64,000 nt of DNA from Centropus unirufus (taxonomy: Eukaryota; Chordata; Aves; Cuculiformes; Centropidae), in NCBI GenBank assembly GCA_013397695.1, contig VYZI01000074.1, positions 687,296 through 751,295 of the forward strand, in the 5' to 3' direction. The notes beneath the pieces were generated by a model, which was not told the origin of the DNA, did not search any database, and worked only from the letters and a program-made list of their open reading frames with translations. This document shows, in pieces, positions 48,763-60,831 of the stretch. The first letter of the stretch is position 1; every line of letters begins with the position of its first letter. The position numbers were made by a program, and so were the translations under genes.

Positions 48763-51700
48763 TCTTCTCCTTGTCCCTTAATAGCCTTTAACTCATTTCT
48801 CCCATGGATTCTGTATCTTGCAGCAGTCTGTGTCTGTTCACAGCTTGCTTGCTTTTACCATAATCCCATCAAACTCTCCATCCTTATGGTGCCTTCAAAA
48901 ACATTTTATATTTATTTCTGGTATCAGTACAAACAAATGATTGCAGATTTCTCCAAGTAGCATGATGGCAAACCCAGCACGAAACAGATGGAAGAAATAA
49001 AATGAGGTGATGATATGCCACTCTAACAATAGTGAGAAGACAATACATTGCTAGCAACACTGCCAGTCTGCTGCTTCTCTGCTGTGTGTGGAAAAGAAAA
49101 AAGTTTTGTTAACAGAAATCATAGCTAGTTATTTACCATACTATGGTTAAAGTTTGCTTTTACTTGGTTTTCAGCTAGGAGAAGGACATGTAGCAATTAT
49201 TCCCAGAGCATATACATGTAGCATAAAAACTGCAGCTATACCTGGTTTCAGTTATGCACTGTAGTGGTATTTCCTTCTCTGGAAAGAAGAGAAGGAAACT
49301 TTGTGGAGCTTAAGTTCGTCAAAGAGGAGAAACACCATTTTTTTTGTACGGCTTTAAAGACATCAATCCCACCTCCCAGTCCCACTGCAAAAACTAATAC
49401 AGCACAGTGGCCCATGGGGTAAATGGATGGTATCCATCAGGGCATCTGGGGGCAGCAACAGCCTTAGTTGCAGTCACAAAACACTCAGGGAAGCTGACAG
49501 GACAGGATCTCCAGTGGGCTGCAAAGTAATTTCTGGTGTATGTCTGGTGAAAATTGCTTTCGTTTCAGAAGTGACTTATGATCAATTTGCACTGGTATCA
49601 GTGAGCAAGCAATATAAGCCCACAAAGAATTTGAAGGTAGAATTTTAAGTGAAATAAGACGTTTTCAATCAAGACTTTTCCAGCTGGCAGAAAGACTCTT
49701 GGAGACCACCACATGCCAGAGCAAACCCATTTTCACCAGCATTTTTCAAGGCCTGACTCGACACAAAACCGGTCCAGAATCATGAATGGCAACCCCGGTA
49801 CAAGTGAGCATCCACATAGCTCTGCAGCTGCAACCGCATCCCATGTCAGGGAAGTGTGCTTTTGCACAGAGCTGCTGAAGGAGTGGCTGCTGGGACCTCA
49901 CAGCTTGTGGACGCTATGTCAAAATCCATTGGAGACAACGTCAGGCCCCAAAGAATGTGTTTCTGGAGAATATGACTATGCTCGTTCATTAATCAGAGTG
50001 AGGAAAGATGGATGGGTTATTCAACCAGTCTGGTAACGTCAAGAACATGCTGTTTTCAGGAAGTGCCTTAGGTTCTTAGCAGAAAAGCCTAGAGACTATG
50101 GCCAAAAAAAAAATTAATAATCCTAGATATTTAGAAGTATTAGTATTGAAAGTGATAGCCTTTTCTTGTTATGCTATAAAACAGAGAAACTCGCCCTTAC
50201 ATGAATTTCCAGTAACCTCTGTTTTTTTCTATTCTTTTATATGCACTGTCCTCGTAATATTTTTATAGGATGTGACAAAGAAACTATTTCAATAAAGCTT
50301 TTCTTTCTTCAGTTACTGAGGAACTATAACTTTCCATTTAGCCTTTTAAGAGATGACACATCTTTTGACACTTTCTGACTCCCGGTACAAGGCAAAGGCA
50401 ACTCCTGAGCTTGTGTTTTGGTGTTCCTTCTCTTTTTGATCTGTTTAGCTGAGCCCTTGTCAGTTGAGAAAGAATTTTTAACTCATATATTTCTGGATGC
50501 TGAAAAAACCTGCCTCTCAATAACACTTTAACTGTAATTTGGAGCCACAGCAGAGCCCTCTTTTCCTCTACATAGGACCGGACTCTGTTTATCCTTTAGT
50601 CCTTCCTTGATTTGACTATAATGCCACACTTATCAAAGGTTTCCTCTGATAAGCTCCCTTTAATAACTTTCTGATTTATTACTCTTTATGACGTAGGCTA
50701 TTGGCCTTAATCAGTAATATAATCCCATCTGCCCTAAAGACATCACTACCTTGACAGGTAAAAATAAGCTTATTGGTCTTTCCCTTCCTTGATCCTTACT
50801 CACTTTCTCATCTACTTTAGAGCAAAACCCACAAATACCTAACTTAGTTTGGTTTTGATATTTTCTTCCCTTTTTTTCCATAACATTTACATTGGCCATT
50901 TCGGATCTTTAAGACTGAAATATTGAAATTAAGGTGTCATAATTTTTCATATGAATAGGCTCCCACAAAGGCTAATAATAAGTAGGCTAATTTGCATACT
51001 TTGCTAAGAAAATTAAAAAATCAAGTATCCTTGCATGGATATACAATAACACACACAGTATTTTTTGCAACTGAACCTGAGTTTGATAGCTTCATTCTTC
51101 CTTTGGGTTAACATCAAAACAACATTTAGTCCAGCCACACCCATATTCATTTACAGAAATTAGCTCTAGGCCAATTCAGATATAATTATTATTATTTCCT
51201 CCTACTTCCCTTTAAAGTACTGTAGGTCTAGTTTGCTTTGAAATGAGCTGGCAGTTTTTTCCCATGAAGTACATAAAATAATCCAGTTTTTACAGCACTC
51301 ACTTCTTTTCTTTCTCTGCTTTACACACCACATGTCATTCTCATTATGAGAAAAAAAGAAGTTTTTTTTTCTTTCCTTTTTAATTAATCCATTTTGTACC
51401 AAAGCCATAAAATGAAGGCAATGATAACATAGTCAGAAGGATTTTTCCCTCATGACCCTCTTAGTGGCAACTTAAAATGAAAATAGCTTGGAATCAGAGG
51501 CTGCGTAAGGTAGTGAACTGTCTGGGTTTCTTTATGGGTTTGGCTCAATGCTAGTTCACATCAGACACATAAATTAAGTTTGCAGTCTTGTCCAGAGCCT
51601 CATTTGTACAAATTACCAACTCCAAGAAGGCATGCTGTAAGTCACCCACACAGGCAGCCAAGAGAGGTTGTAGGCTGCAGGTGCTTTATTTCAGTTGTGG

Positions 51701-52369
51701 TCCTCAGGTCATGCAGCCTCAGGATTTCCTACCAGCACCACATTCAGTCCCACTCTCATCACCTCCCCCACTTGCCAGACCACCTCCCTTCCAAAAATGC
51801 CCTCTTCTCTTCTTAAAATACCACGTTTTTTAATAGGGGAGCTTGGCATGAGGATAGAAGGCACTTAAAATGGTTAAAATAGGGTAGTTTATAAGCAGTT
51901 GACAGGAAGAAAGTATCTGACAACCTTAAGTTTGAGTTTCTCTTCTGGCTAATATTGTTAATGATAATAATATTTAAAAGAATCAAATGTCTTATTGAAT
52001 TATCACATCACATTGTGTTACCATACTGAACTGAGGCAAGCAAAACCTTTCCAAGAAATTCCAGAGCCCAAAAGGCAGTTTCAGGGCAGGAGTTACTGTA
52101 CTGGAGGAAGAGCATGGTACTGTGAACCTCAGAGACATTGCCTCCAGGACAGCATGGGGGTACCTTTTACACAGACATGTTAAAAGCTCTGCCAAAACCA
52201 GCTCAGCACAAGTCACAAGTAAACCGTAAATAGATAGAAATCCAGAGGGAGGAGAGAGAGCAAATAGCCAAAGATACTAAGATAAACAACACATTATTAT
52301 TCAGATAGGCCAAAGATAAATAAAGTGTCTCTGTAGGCCCTCCGGGTCACTAAAGAATTAAGGACGCAA
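48763..52369. other. Unique non-coding DNA, no gene recognised
   Basis: No supported gene. Open frames reach 107 codons (49713-50036, plus). An AATAAA lies near 50291 but no transcript structure precedes it. The part 50560-50900 is pyrimidine-rich on the plus strand and could be an unrecognised old LINE remnant, but I find no motif to support that. Confidence 0.65.
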
Positions 52370-52960
52370 TTAACAAGGATTAAGACATTTTCAAGAAGAG
52401 GAATTTATTATTTGCATTTGTCTTCACTGAAGTGGGGAATTTGGAGATTTATGGAAATGATGAATTATAGTGTGAAGATAAACTTTTCTGAAGAAGACAT
52501 ACCAGAGCAAGCTGAGAAAACCAAGTTGACAAAGGTAAAAGAATCTGGGAGTTCAGAAGAAGGTAAATTTTAGAACAGAGTGTCTATCAAGAGTCTGCAA
52601 TGTGACTTTGAAAAACAAGGGTGTTTCCTGAGACTAAAGAACTTCTCTGTTCCAAAAGATGAGTCAGAAATGAATGTAGATAATACTGACCCCCGGGTTG
52701 AGGGTGCCCACAGCATGCAACCATGGATGAGGTAAATTTGGGCGTGCAGGATTAGGCCAGAGTGCTGCAGCTCTCTCCCCTAAAACCTGCAAAAAGTCCC
52801 AGCAAAATAAGGAAGAGGGAAGTGTCATTGGGTTTTCAAAATGCTTTTGACAAAGCTCCTCAGAGCACAGCAATGGGTCAAATGACAAAATGAGGATTAA
52901 TAACTACGTTATAAATGGATTAAGCAATAGGAAACAAATAATCTTGGTACAGTCCTGTGT
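52370..52960 (+). mobile_element. CR1 LINE ORF2 fragment, sense
   Basis: At 52411-52431 the plus strand encodes F-A-F-V-F-T-E, matching the CR1 'FFASVFT(D/E)' motif that precedes the reverse transcriptase. At 52831-52860 it encodes G-F-Q-N-A-F-D-K-A-P, matching reverse-transcriptase motif A ('FQKAFDKVP'), and about 60 bp further the bases 'ATGGATTAAGCAATAGGAAA' match the following 'W-I-x-N-W-L-x-x-R-K' region. The order is correct for a sense copy. Stops and frameshifts interrupt it and the 3' end is missing here. A GC-richer, less CR1-like patch at about 52690-52800 may be an insertion. Confidence 0.82.
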
Positions 52961-55714
52961 GACAATGGCAAATGCTAATCCCCATGAGATTTAAAAGTTA
53001 ACCCTCACGTCTTCCCATTTCCAGGTTTAACGAAGAGGCTGCATGAAGAAAAAGGGGAACATCTGCCTCCAGGAAAGTCGGGTTTTCCTTGACTCTGCCA
53101 CCCCCGGGATGACACAACTAGGTTGAACAACCATGCCAAGGTTCATACTAACATATTATGCATTCTAATTTCTTACTATTGGGGATGTTATTTCACACTT
53201 TGCTGGCTCTGATTTTTCTTCTGCTGTGTCATCCTGCCACCTTGGAACCTGGTGTGGGAAGCAGAGCAGGCACAGCGCAGAATGCCCCAGGTCTGGTGCT
53301 ATTCCTCGGATCATTTTTCACAATGATTTAGAGAGGAGTGGCAATGTATTGCTGAAGTTCATGAGTGCTGCTAAGACTGAAGGGCAGCATAAATTATGGA
53401 AGTGCTTTCAGTAGATCACACATATGCACCCCAGGCACGTAAAATTGAGTCTGAAGAACACCACGTAACACATGCATAGGGGAAATAACAGTTTCTTGGC
53501 ATGAAATGTCACTCTCTTTGCTCAGTGACTTCAGGAAATTTCAGTGTAGCTCACAGAAGACATCCTTCCCACCTCTCCCAGGGTGCAGGTAACTCCACTT
53601 CAGCAAATAAAGTAGTGTGATCCATGCTAGGTAAGCAGACTGACACACTGCAGGCAGTTTCAGACCTCTCTATTTGGCAGGCTCTATTCCCTGTGAGGAG
53701 ATCGCTGCAAAACTAGGGCTCTAATTTGGGTTTTGTTCTTTTGTTTGACATTGCTGGAGTGACAGCTGAAGAGGTCCCTGGAAAACTGATGGAAACAAAG
53801 GCATGGGTGGCGTTAAGTATGATGAAAGCATGAAGGGCAATAGGCTGTACCCAGTAGACTTGCACATGTCCATCTTCACTGCTTGTATGGGCTGCTTGTG
53901 CCCAGCCTTTACAGGGGTCCCAACTCACCCATTCCCTCTGCCTCTCATAAAAGGAACTCATGGTGCTCAAAAGCCTGCAACGGGCCACCAGGCTTATCAT
54001 CTTTCCTTTGTAGTCTGAGCCTGCATCCTGACTCCCTTATTCCCTGGCTCCTCTTTTCCCAGTCCACCAATCTGCCTTTCTTCCCTGGACATGAAGCACT
54101 CCCTTGCTGAAACACAGAGGTGCTGTTGGCTCTGCCCCACAGTAGATGCTGGTGAGTTCATGCTGAGGAACACTGAGTGGGCAGAGCACCTTCTTGAGGG
54201 GTGTAAAGCTGGGATGCAGGTGCCTCATTGCTGGACTCCTGAAGCTGAAGGTCCATGCAAATCTGGGATGCTCTGCCCTGATCCCAACCTTTCATTCCCA
54301 CTCCTCCCTTTGCACTAGTCTTGGTCTCATCTGATCTCCTGGTCAGCAGGTTCAGGAAGTTAAGCTGGCAGAAAACTAATCCTGCAAAGAAATGTGCAGC
54401 CACTTTAGCTCCTGAACCAGCTTACTTTAAGGTCAGACAAGCACCAGTGTTTACTAGAGGGGCAAATGACAGGGGAGAGATGGGAAAACACAGCCAGAGG
54501 TTAGGATAGGCTGGTAGCAATGCCCACGAGTTTTGTTTGGAGCTGTCTTGGAATCACATCCCTAGGCACCAGTTTGCTTGCCCCCATTAAAACTGAGGCT
54601 TGTCTGCGCCTGCACAGCAATTACTGTCTCAGGTTGCAAAAGCAAATCTTTAAGATGAAAACCTACAGATTTTGGGCTCTGTTCTGTTTAGGAGATCAGA
54701 GTCACACCTTTACACTTAGGCACTTATGCTCCCTGAGGAGTAGTTAAGGGTTTTTTGGATATCCTTTACCTTCTGGTATTGCTGTCACGGTCTGTGTGCT
54801 GGATTCCAGTAACAATATTAAGGTGTACATAGAAGAAACCCACAGTCAATGGAGAGAGTGCAGAGATAATTATTACTCCTCTGTAATGGAGTCAGGACCA
54901 CTTGGCTCCATGATGCTAAATGTCATTCAAGGCCATCAAAGGATGATTTGAAAATCATGCTTGCCCAGGAAAGAAGAAAATCGGAAGCAGGCTTGGAAAG
55001 AGATGAAGGCTCACAGGCGTCGCATATTGTCCAGGGTAGCCCAAGACAAGCTCCTGCTACTTCATGACAAAATGATGGAACAGCAGAAAGAAGCTTCTCT
55101 GCCCATCACTGCCCTCCCCTTTGCAACAGTGGGAGGCAGTAGGGCCAGCTGGTACCCTCTGTCTGCAGGTAGACCTCTTGTACTGAGGTGAGACACAGAG
55201 GAACCTGTCCAAACCTCCTAGATGGAAAGAAAGCAGGAGCCACTGCCCTGTGCCAGCAACAGTAATCCACCTAAAGCAACAGTTTTGCAAGTAGGGGGTG
55301 GGAAAGAATTAACTGCTTCAGTTAGAGAGGACTTAAGAGGAAGGGAGTGGTAGCTGGGGTATTTTTCATCTAGACAATTAGGTCTGCTCCTCAGGGCGGT
55401 AGGTGTTAGGCAAAGGCTGGAAAACTCTCCCTAAACTAGCAAAGCACAAAGGTTCCACACAGTGTGTGCTCAGCCCCAAGAATTTCCTGGTAACTCAGGT
55501 TATCGAGGCAGATTGTTGATTAGGTTCCAAGAAAGGATTAGAAACTCTTTTAAGCATAAATTCTATTTGCAACTGTGTGAGTTAAGCAAACGAATACAAG
55601 GGAAATCAAACCTCATGCTTCAGGGCATAAACTGCTCTCTTGTGAGTCAGGATCCACTTTTTTTTTTTCTCTCTGCACATAGCATCTCATAATTAGCAAG
55701 GTGCTTGCTGTGGT
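52961..55714. other. Unique non-coding DNA with one protein-like ORF
   Basis: No gene is firmly supported. The protein-like open frame at 54952-55194 is listed separately. Several other frames of 60-95 codons overlap each other on both strands between 53700 and 54520 and have no recognisable content. Confidence 0.6.
54952..55194 (+). pseudogene. Basic, helix-prone ORF, possible relic of a coding sequence
   Basis: Open from just after a TGA at 54949-54951 to a TGA at 55192-55194. The first in-frame ATG is at about 55003, so no good start is present and any protein would be an internal fragment. Residues are strikingly unlike neighbouring chance frames: a run rich in K, R, E and Q (K-E-E-N-R-K-Q-A-W-K-E-M-K-A-H-R-R-R-I-L), then D-K-L-L-L-L-H-D-K-M-M-E-Q-Q-K-E-A, a likely amphipathic helix, then a proline/serine/glycine-rich tail. 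A donor-like GCAG/GTAG lies at about 55166-55173. The pattern recalls C-terminal helices of SANT/Myb-like proteins derived from Harbinger transposons, but this is an impression, not an identification. Confidence 0.25.
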
Positions 55715-55820
55715 TTTGATTTGCTCTGAAGCACCAGTTACTGGATGCTCCCAGAGGCGGGATGATGGACTAGATAGACCCACGATGTGTTTCTGTAGGG
55801 CAACCCTTTTGTTCCCATGT
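55715..55820 (+). mobile_element. CR1 LINE 3' end, sense
   Basis: 'AGTTACTGGATGCTCC' followed by 'GATGATGGACTAGATAGACC' and 'CTGTAGGGCAACCCTTTTG', 'TTCCCATGT' follows the CR1 3' terminus in sense ('...GATACTGGACTAGATGGACC...GGTCTGACCCAGTAGGGCAATTCTTATGTTCTTATGT'). The element ends within about 15 bp of the 46-bp tandem duplication. Only the last hundred or so bases are present, consistent with severe 5' truncation. Confidence 0.75.
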
Positions 55821-55834
55821 CGGCAAAGCTTTGT

Positions 55835-55926
55835 GAGAAAACTTTCACGATTCACATCTTCAGCAGCTTCTGGTCTTACTGAGAAAACTTTCATGATTCA
55901 CGCCTTCAGCAGCTTCTGGTCTTACC
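55835..55926. repeat. 46-bp tandem duplication, two copies
   Basis: Copy one is 55835-55880 and copy two is 55881-55926. Both begin GAGAAAACTTTCA and end CAGCAGCTTCTGGTCTTAC; they differ at only about four positions, so the duplication is fairly young compared with the adjoining CR1. The unit is not part of the CR1 consensus I know. Confidence 0.92.
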
Positions 55927-56856
55927 AAATACTTACCTCTCATTTCCATAAGCACTAAAGTAACTCTGGATTGCTACAGATATTAAGAGGCAAAGTTGCA
56001 TGAAGGGTTATTTATCTAAACATTGCAGAGAGCATTTATTTATCAAATGCAAGATGGTTTCAGGATGTGCATGGGTCATTTTTGCTAGAAAGAAATTCAT
56101 TATTTTCTGTATTCCATTTCAGCTGCAAACAAATCACACAACTTCCGGAAGGTTTTGTATTTTGAAAAAAAACAAAACGTATTTCTGTATGCCTGTGCAT
56201 ATGCACATACATGTATGCATGACTATAAATAAATACAAGTTGGTCCAATAAAAGGTTTTGAATTACTAGCATTTCCTTACAAATTAAAGGCAGGCAAGGA
56301 CCAGTAACGCAGGTGACAGAGCATGCACTAACAAAGTCTGCCTCTCCACGATGCCTCTTTGATGTGCCTCATCTTTGCCCTGAAGGAATTTCATTATCCT
56401 ATGGTGAGCTGGTAATGAAATCCGTACTCGGAATCAAGCTTTCATAGAAAACGATATCTTGACTCTTTGTTCTGTACAGACGAGCTGTGTGTGGTAGGAA
56501 TATGTTGCTATTTGTGTGTGATCTGAGTGTATTTTGAATACTGATCTCCAGATAAAAAGGATAGAGAACTAATTTGGCAAAATATTAAATTCCTCTATCT
56601 TGCTTTATCTAGCAAAATTCTGACGCTTATTATTGTGATGAACATTTGGGTAATACTTGTAGTGTTCAGCATGTGTGAGAAAAATTTCTCTGTGGAGAAT
56701 CACACAGAGTGTCAAAGACCCTGATTTATAAAGAGTGCAGAGGGCTCTTAAGCACTATTTTTAGAACAATGCCGCAACAGATTTACACACAGAGAAAAAA
56801 CCCTCCTCTACAGTCACTTAGGAGCAAAGTAGCATTTCACTGCATAATAATGAGGA

Positions 56857-56891
56857 ATTAATTGCTCTTTGTCATCACTTTTTATGCAAAT
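56857..56891. promoter_or_regulatory. Homeodomain, SOX and octamer motifs within 35 bp
   Basis: AATTAATTG (56857-56864), CTTTGT (56867-56872, SOX/HMG core) and a perfect octamer ATGCAAAT (56884-56891, POU factors) lie side by side in repeat-free DNA. The SOX-to-octamer gap is 11 bp, not the 0 or 3 bp of the classical SOX2-OCT4 composite, so a direct heterodimer site is not claimed. The surrounding 56740-57050 lacks repeats and reads like a conserved enhancer, but that is inference. Confidence 0.3.
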
Positions 56892-57331
56892 TGCCGTAGA
56901 ACATTTGCCCAATGTGCATTTTACTTTTCAACAAAGAAAGTAGTCATGACAAACTAGACCAAATTTCATACGCTAAAGACAAAAGTAGGCTGTACCATAC
57001 ATAAATTGCGTCTACAAATCTATTCCTTTGAGGAACTCTATCAACTTCCCATGAAAGTCCATTTAAAAAAAATAAAAAAGAAAAAGTGGTTCTTGGACTA
57101 CACATTTAGTTAAACTAAATTAGGTTCAATTATTTCAATTATTAGGTGACTGAATTTTCTTCTTACGGAATTTACTCGTCATTCTTTGCAGCCTTTGTTG
57201 AGTTTTGTGTGTGTGCATGTGCTTGGGATAACCACCAAATATCATCAACTTTTTGTTTCCTTACTGACCACTTTCAAGCTTTTACTCATATCATTATGTG
57301 AACTTCAGACGTGGTAGATTGCCAGTTATTA

Positions 57332-57364
57332 AAAAATGTTTTGTTGGACAAAAATGTTTTGTTG
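57332..57364. repeat. Short direct repeat, 18-bp period
   Basis: AAAAATGTTTTGTTG occurs at 57332 and again at 57350, separated by three bases. It lies in an A/T-rich stretch. Confidence 0.8.
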
Positions 57365-58976
57365 TTTTTTAAATAAAAAAAAAATTTCTACCTTGTAAAC
57401 AACTCTTCAAAGAACACCAGAACTGCAAAAGCAGTGGAATAACATTCTCTTTCAGTGTAAGGAAGAAAGAGTACATAATAAATCATCTTTGTTCTGCATG
57501 AAGCTTTCATTTTTTAGTTATTCTGCCACTGACACTGCAAATTTGATGCAAAAATTACCTAGATGGCAGACCGGGTCAAAATGTAGACGGGTTAATGGAT
57601 TGCATTGTGTCAAAGCATTTTGTCCAGAAACATCTCAACATATTTTCTTTTTCTTGAGAAATGTAAGGAAGGATATCACTGTGCAAGGAGTTTCTATCTT
57701 GCATGGGCAATGAATTCATTCAGTGCACTAGTGGGTCTTTTCAACCTCCAGTTTCTGCCAACTTCAAACATAATAGCGAGTTCCAGCGGAGTCCCTTTTC
57801 TATTTATATGCTATTCACAGCAGACCTTTGTAGTTCACAACTTCAAGTTAACATAGCAAAGAGCAGTTTTAAATCACTCCAGTAATCAGGGGTCACAATT
57901 ATTTGCCGCAGCTACAAAAAAAAAAAAAATCACATGCTGCAAGCCAATGCACTCTGCATTCACCTCTCAGACAGAAAAATAACAGGGACTTGACCTCTGC
58001 CTTAAGTGCTAACACTTCAGCAACACTATCTATTAACAAAAAAAAAAAACAAACATTGTAGCTTATAAATCCCTCTGCATGGGAAGAGCCATCTTTACCC
58101 TTAAAGAAATATAATTTCTATCACAGTCCTTGCTTAAAGTGCAAGGTACTCCAAAGCCAGAGCGGCCACTGTGTGCCTGCTGGGTGCCAGTACATCTGCA
58201 TTTTTGTGTCCCCCACTGCCTTCCCACTGGTCCGTGTCTGACTTCTGTTCTGCCAAAAGCCATCCCCAGTCCCTAAAAGCCTTCTTATGCTCCAGTCATG
58301 TTTCAGCCACATAAAGCACACATTATTAAACTACACAAAGATCAGACTCACCTCTTAAATTTTTCATTCCCATTTGTGGCTGTTGTGTCACTTCCCACCT
58401 CTCCCTAGAAGGCACGCTGATGGGCATCTTGGCCATGCCCCATGGCACAGCAGCATATAACACCACTGGGCTTTCCTGAAGCTGGGGGCTTTGAACCCTG
58501 CTTTCCCCTCCTCTCCACCTCACTGCCCAACCCTACTGCCCCGGTCCCGTCTTCCAGTCCTATGAGCATGGCATTGTCTTCATGGCTTCATGTTTCCCAC
58601 CATCTGCTACACTTGGCATGCCTCAACACCAGAAAAACCTCCTCATGCTGAAGCAGCAGCATGCGCAGCGAAGTGCATCTCCTCCTGCAGAGGGAAAGGA
58701 AGCACACAGCTGCCACAGTGACAGCCCAGGACTGAGGACCAAGGGAGAGGTCACCAGAGGCACAGGTGACAGCCAGGCACCACTACCAGTTCTGAAGAAA
58801 CTCCTTGTGACTCTCTTATGACGACAGAAAGATGTCCTGGGCTGTGGCTGCATAGTCCAGCCAGGAAAGAAAGAAATCTGTTTGCACGAAGCCTCTATTA
58901 AAGTTACCCACTCAAAGCAAAATCGTGGGTGCTAGGAAGTCAGACCTGTTACTAATTCAGTGTATTTGCTTGTGAG

Positions 58977-59016
58977 TAATAATTACCACAAGGCTTTCAC
59001 TCTAATTAATGGATTT
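58977..59016. promoter_or_regulatory. Clustered homeodomain and RUNX-like sites
   Basis: TAATAATTACCACA at 58977-58990 combines a TAATTA-type core with ACCACA (RUNX core) and is followed 12 bp later by TAATTAATGGATTT at 59003-59016, a second homeodomain site. No repeat explains it. Functional status is unknown. Confidence 0.25.
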
Positions 59017-60815
59017 GGGTCTAGTCAGCCACTGGTGCATGTGCATAAACTCTCATTGATACTAAAGACTATGTAGGGTAGAAGTCTCCTTAAAAATAGT
59101 AATTTCTACCCAGGGAATAGGTGGGTTTTTTTTCTTTACTCATCCTGTTACCTCCCAAAATCGTGATTTTGAATTAAATCTTGCCAGATTACAGTGTCCT
59201 GTGACATGTCAGAACTAGGACTCAGACTGCCCAGAAGTGTCTCTGTGCTCTTGAATGGAAAAAGTCCCATGACTGAATTTTACTCTCTAGAACACAGACA
59301 GTGCTCCATCATATCTCAATTAACCTTTGTGTGCCCTCATTGTTCTCCAGTCCCAGACTTTTTCCCTCCCTGATCAGTGCTGAAGATAAAGGAGTTTTTT
59401 TCTAACACTCTTTTGCATCTCATGATTTGAAGGACAGCCTTAACAAGGCAGATGCTTTGTCCACACTCTCATGGTTTGCTGCAGATATTTTCACTTTTCT
59501 GGATAACTGTAGAGACAGAAGGTTGTTAAAAAATGGATTACAAGGCTTTTGAGCAGGCTGAGCTAAAACAAGGTTGAGCTTTGTCCACCAATTGCCCTCA
59601 AATGACTTTTGGAGCTGATTTGTCTAACTGATTCTTAGTGATAAGGCAACATGAACTGAGGTTTAAGCCCTTGCTTTTTGAAGCAGATTCTGGGATCATC
59701 CTGACCTGCAGGATTGGGGAATTTGCAGGCAGTTTTACATTATATTTTAAAATACAATTCCAAATGCAAATTCTAAAAAGTTACTCACAAATTATAAATA
59801 ATAATGAACATACAAAGAAAAAAAAAAATTTAAAGCAGTAATAGAGCTTCATGAGAGGCACTGGTATAAAGACAAAATTGGCAAGGACAAAGCCTTAACC
59901 TCCCTGGCTATGTCCAGGACTTGCTGTGGGATGTATTTGACCTGTCTCTCACAGAATTGAACCTCAAGACACCAGAAAGCTGTTTGGATTTTGTTTGCTC
60001 TGGAGCTGACAAATTTTGACCTTCCGCAGAACCACTGGAAAGAATAATCTGTTGGCTATTCGTCCCATTTGTTTAGCATAGCTGTTATAATATTACTTTT
60101 CCTAAATCACTATGTGTCAAACCAAACTGCAGTAACTCAAGCACAAAGACTATTTGAACAGTTTAGTTATCTTTTTTTGAGAAAGATAAACATCGGAGAA
60201 GACCCTGTTATCAGAATTAGTGACCACAGAACATGTTTTGGACACAAAACATAAACCTTAATGATTCCTGAGCTTTGATTTCTTAACATATGAAGTCAAC
60301 ACCTCCTCAAATTCCCTTTCCATTATGTTATCTACATCTATATTTTTAAAGGTCAGTGCCTGCCATTTTTCCTGCCTTGCTTCCTGACACTATAATTTTA
60401 TTCCCAGCAACAATGCCTTGTTAATACTTCAATATATTTCAAATATTCTACCTCACCAGCTTCTCAAAATATCATGCTGGAGATCTGATGCTCTGTGCAT
60501 GAAAAATGTTCCTTTGTGGAGCTTTTGATGCGATGTCAAGCCACGCTGTGGAGACATTACATTGTGGATCTTTGATATCACACACCATGACAATGTCTCC
60601 TTCATAGCCGTCACAGCCATTGACTCAGGGCGTGCTGTTTGTAGTGTCAGCGCTCCTGGAAACGCAATGTACCTGGGGTGTGTTAGAACCTGGTTGCGAA
60701 AAGACATGTGGTGCCTGCAGCATAATCAGTAATCAAGCATGTGTTTCTTAATCACTGCAAAGAAAATGATGCAATTTCACAAATTCTACCTGCACGACCC
60801 AGGAGAATATGTGCA

Positions 60816-60831
60816 TAATTATTAATAATGA
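60816..60831. promoter_or_regulatory. Run of overlapping homeodomain/POU-type AT motifs
   Basis: TAATTATTAATAATGA is a dense run of TAAT/ATTA cores in the repeat-free stretch 60720-60960, which also keeps several CpG (60796, 60842 and 60865 areas). It could be part of a conserved element; AT-richness alone could also produce it. Confidence 0.22.

Noticed and set aside
59190..59256. MIR-like order of short words (AGAACTAGGACTCAGACTG ... GTGCTCTTGAA)
   Set aside because: The diagnostic core that should lie to the left is absent and gaps are needed; too weak to list.
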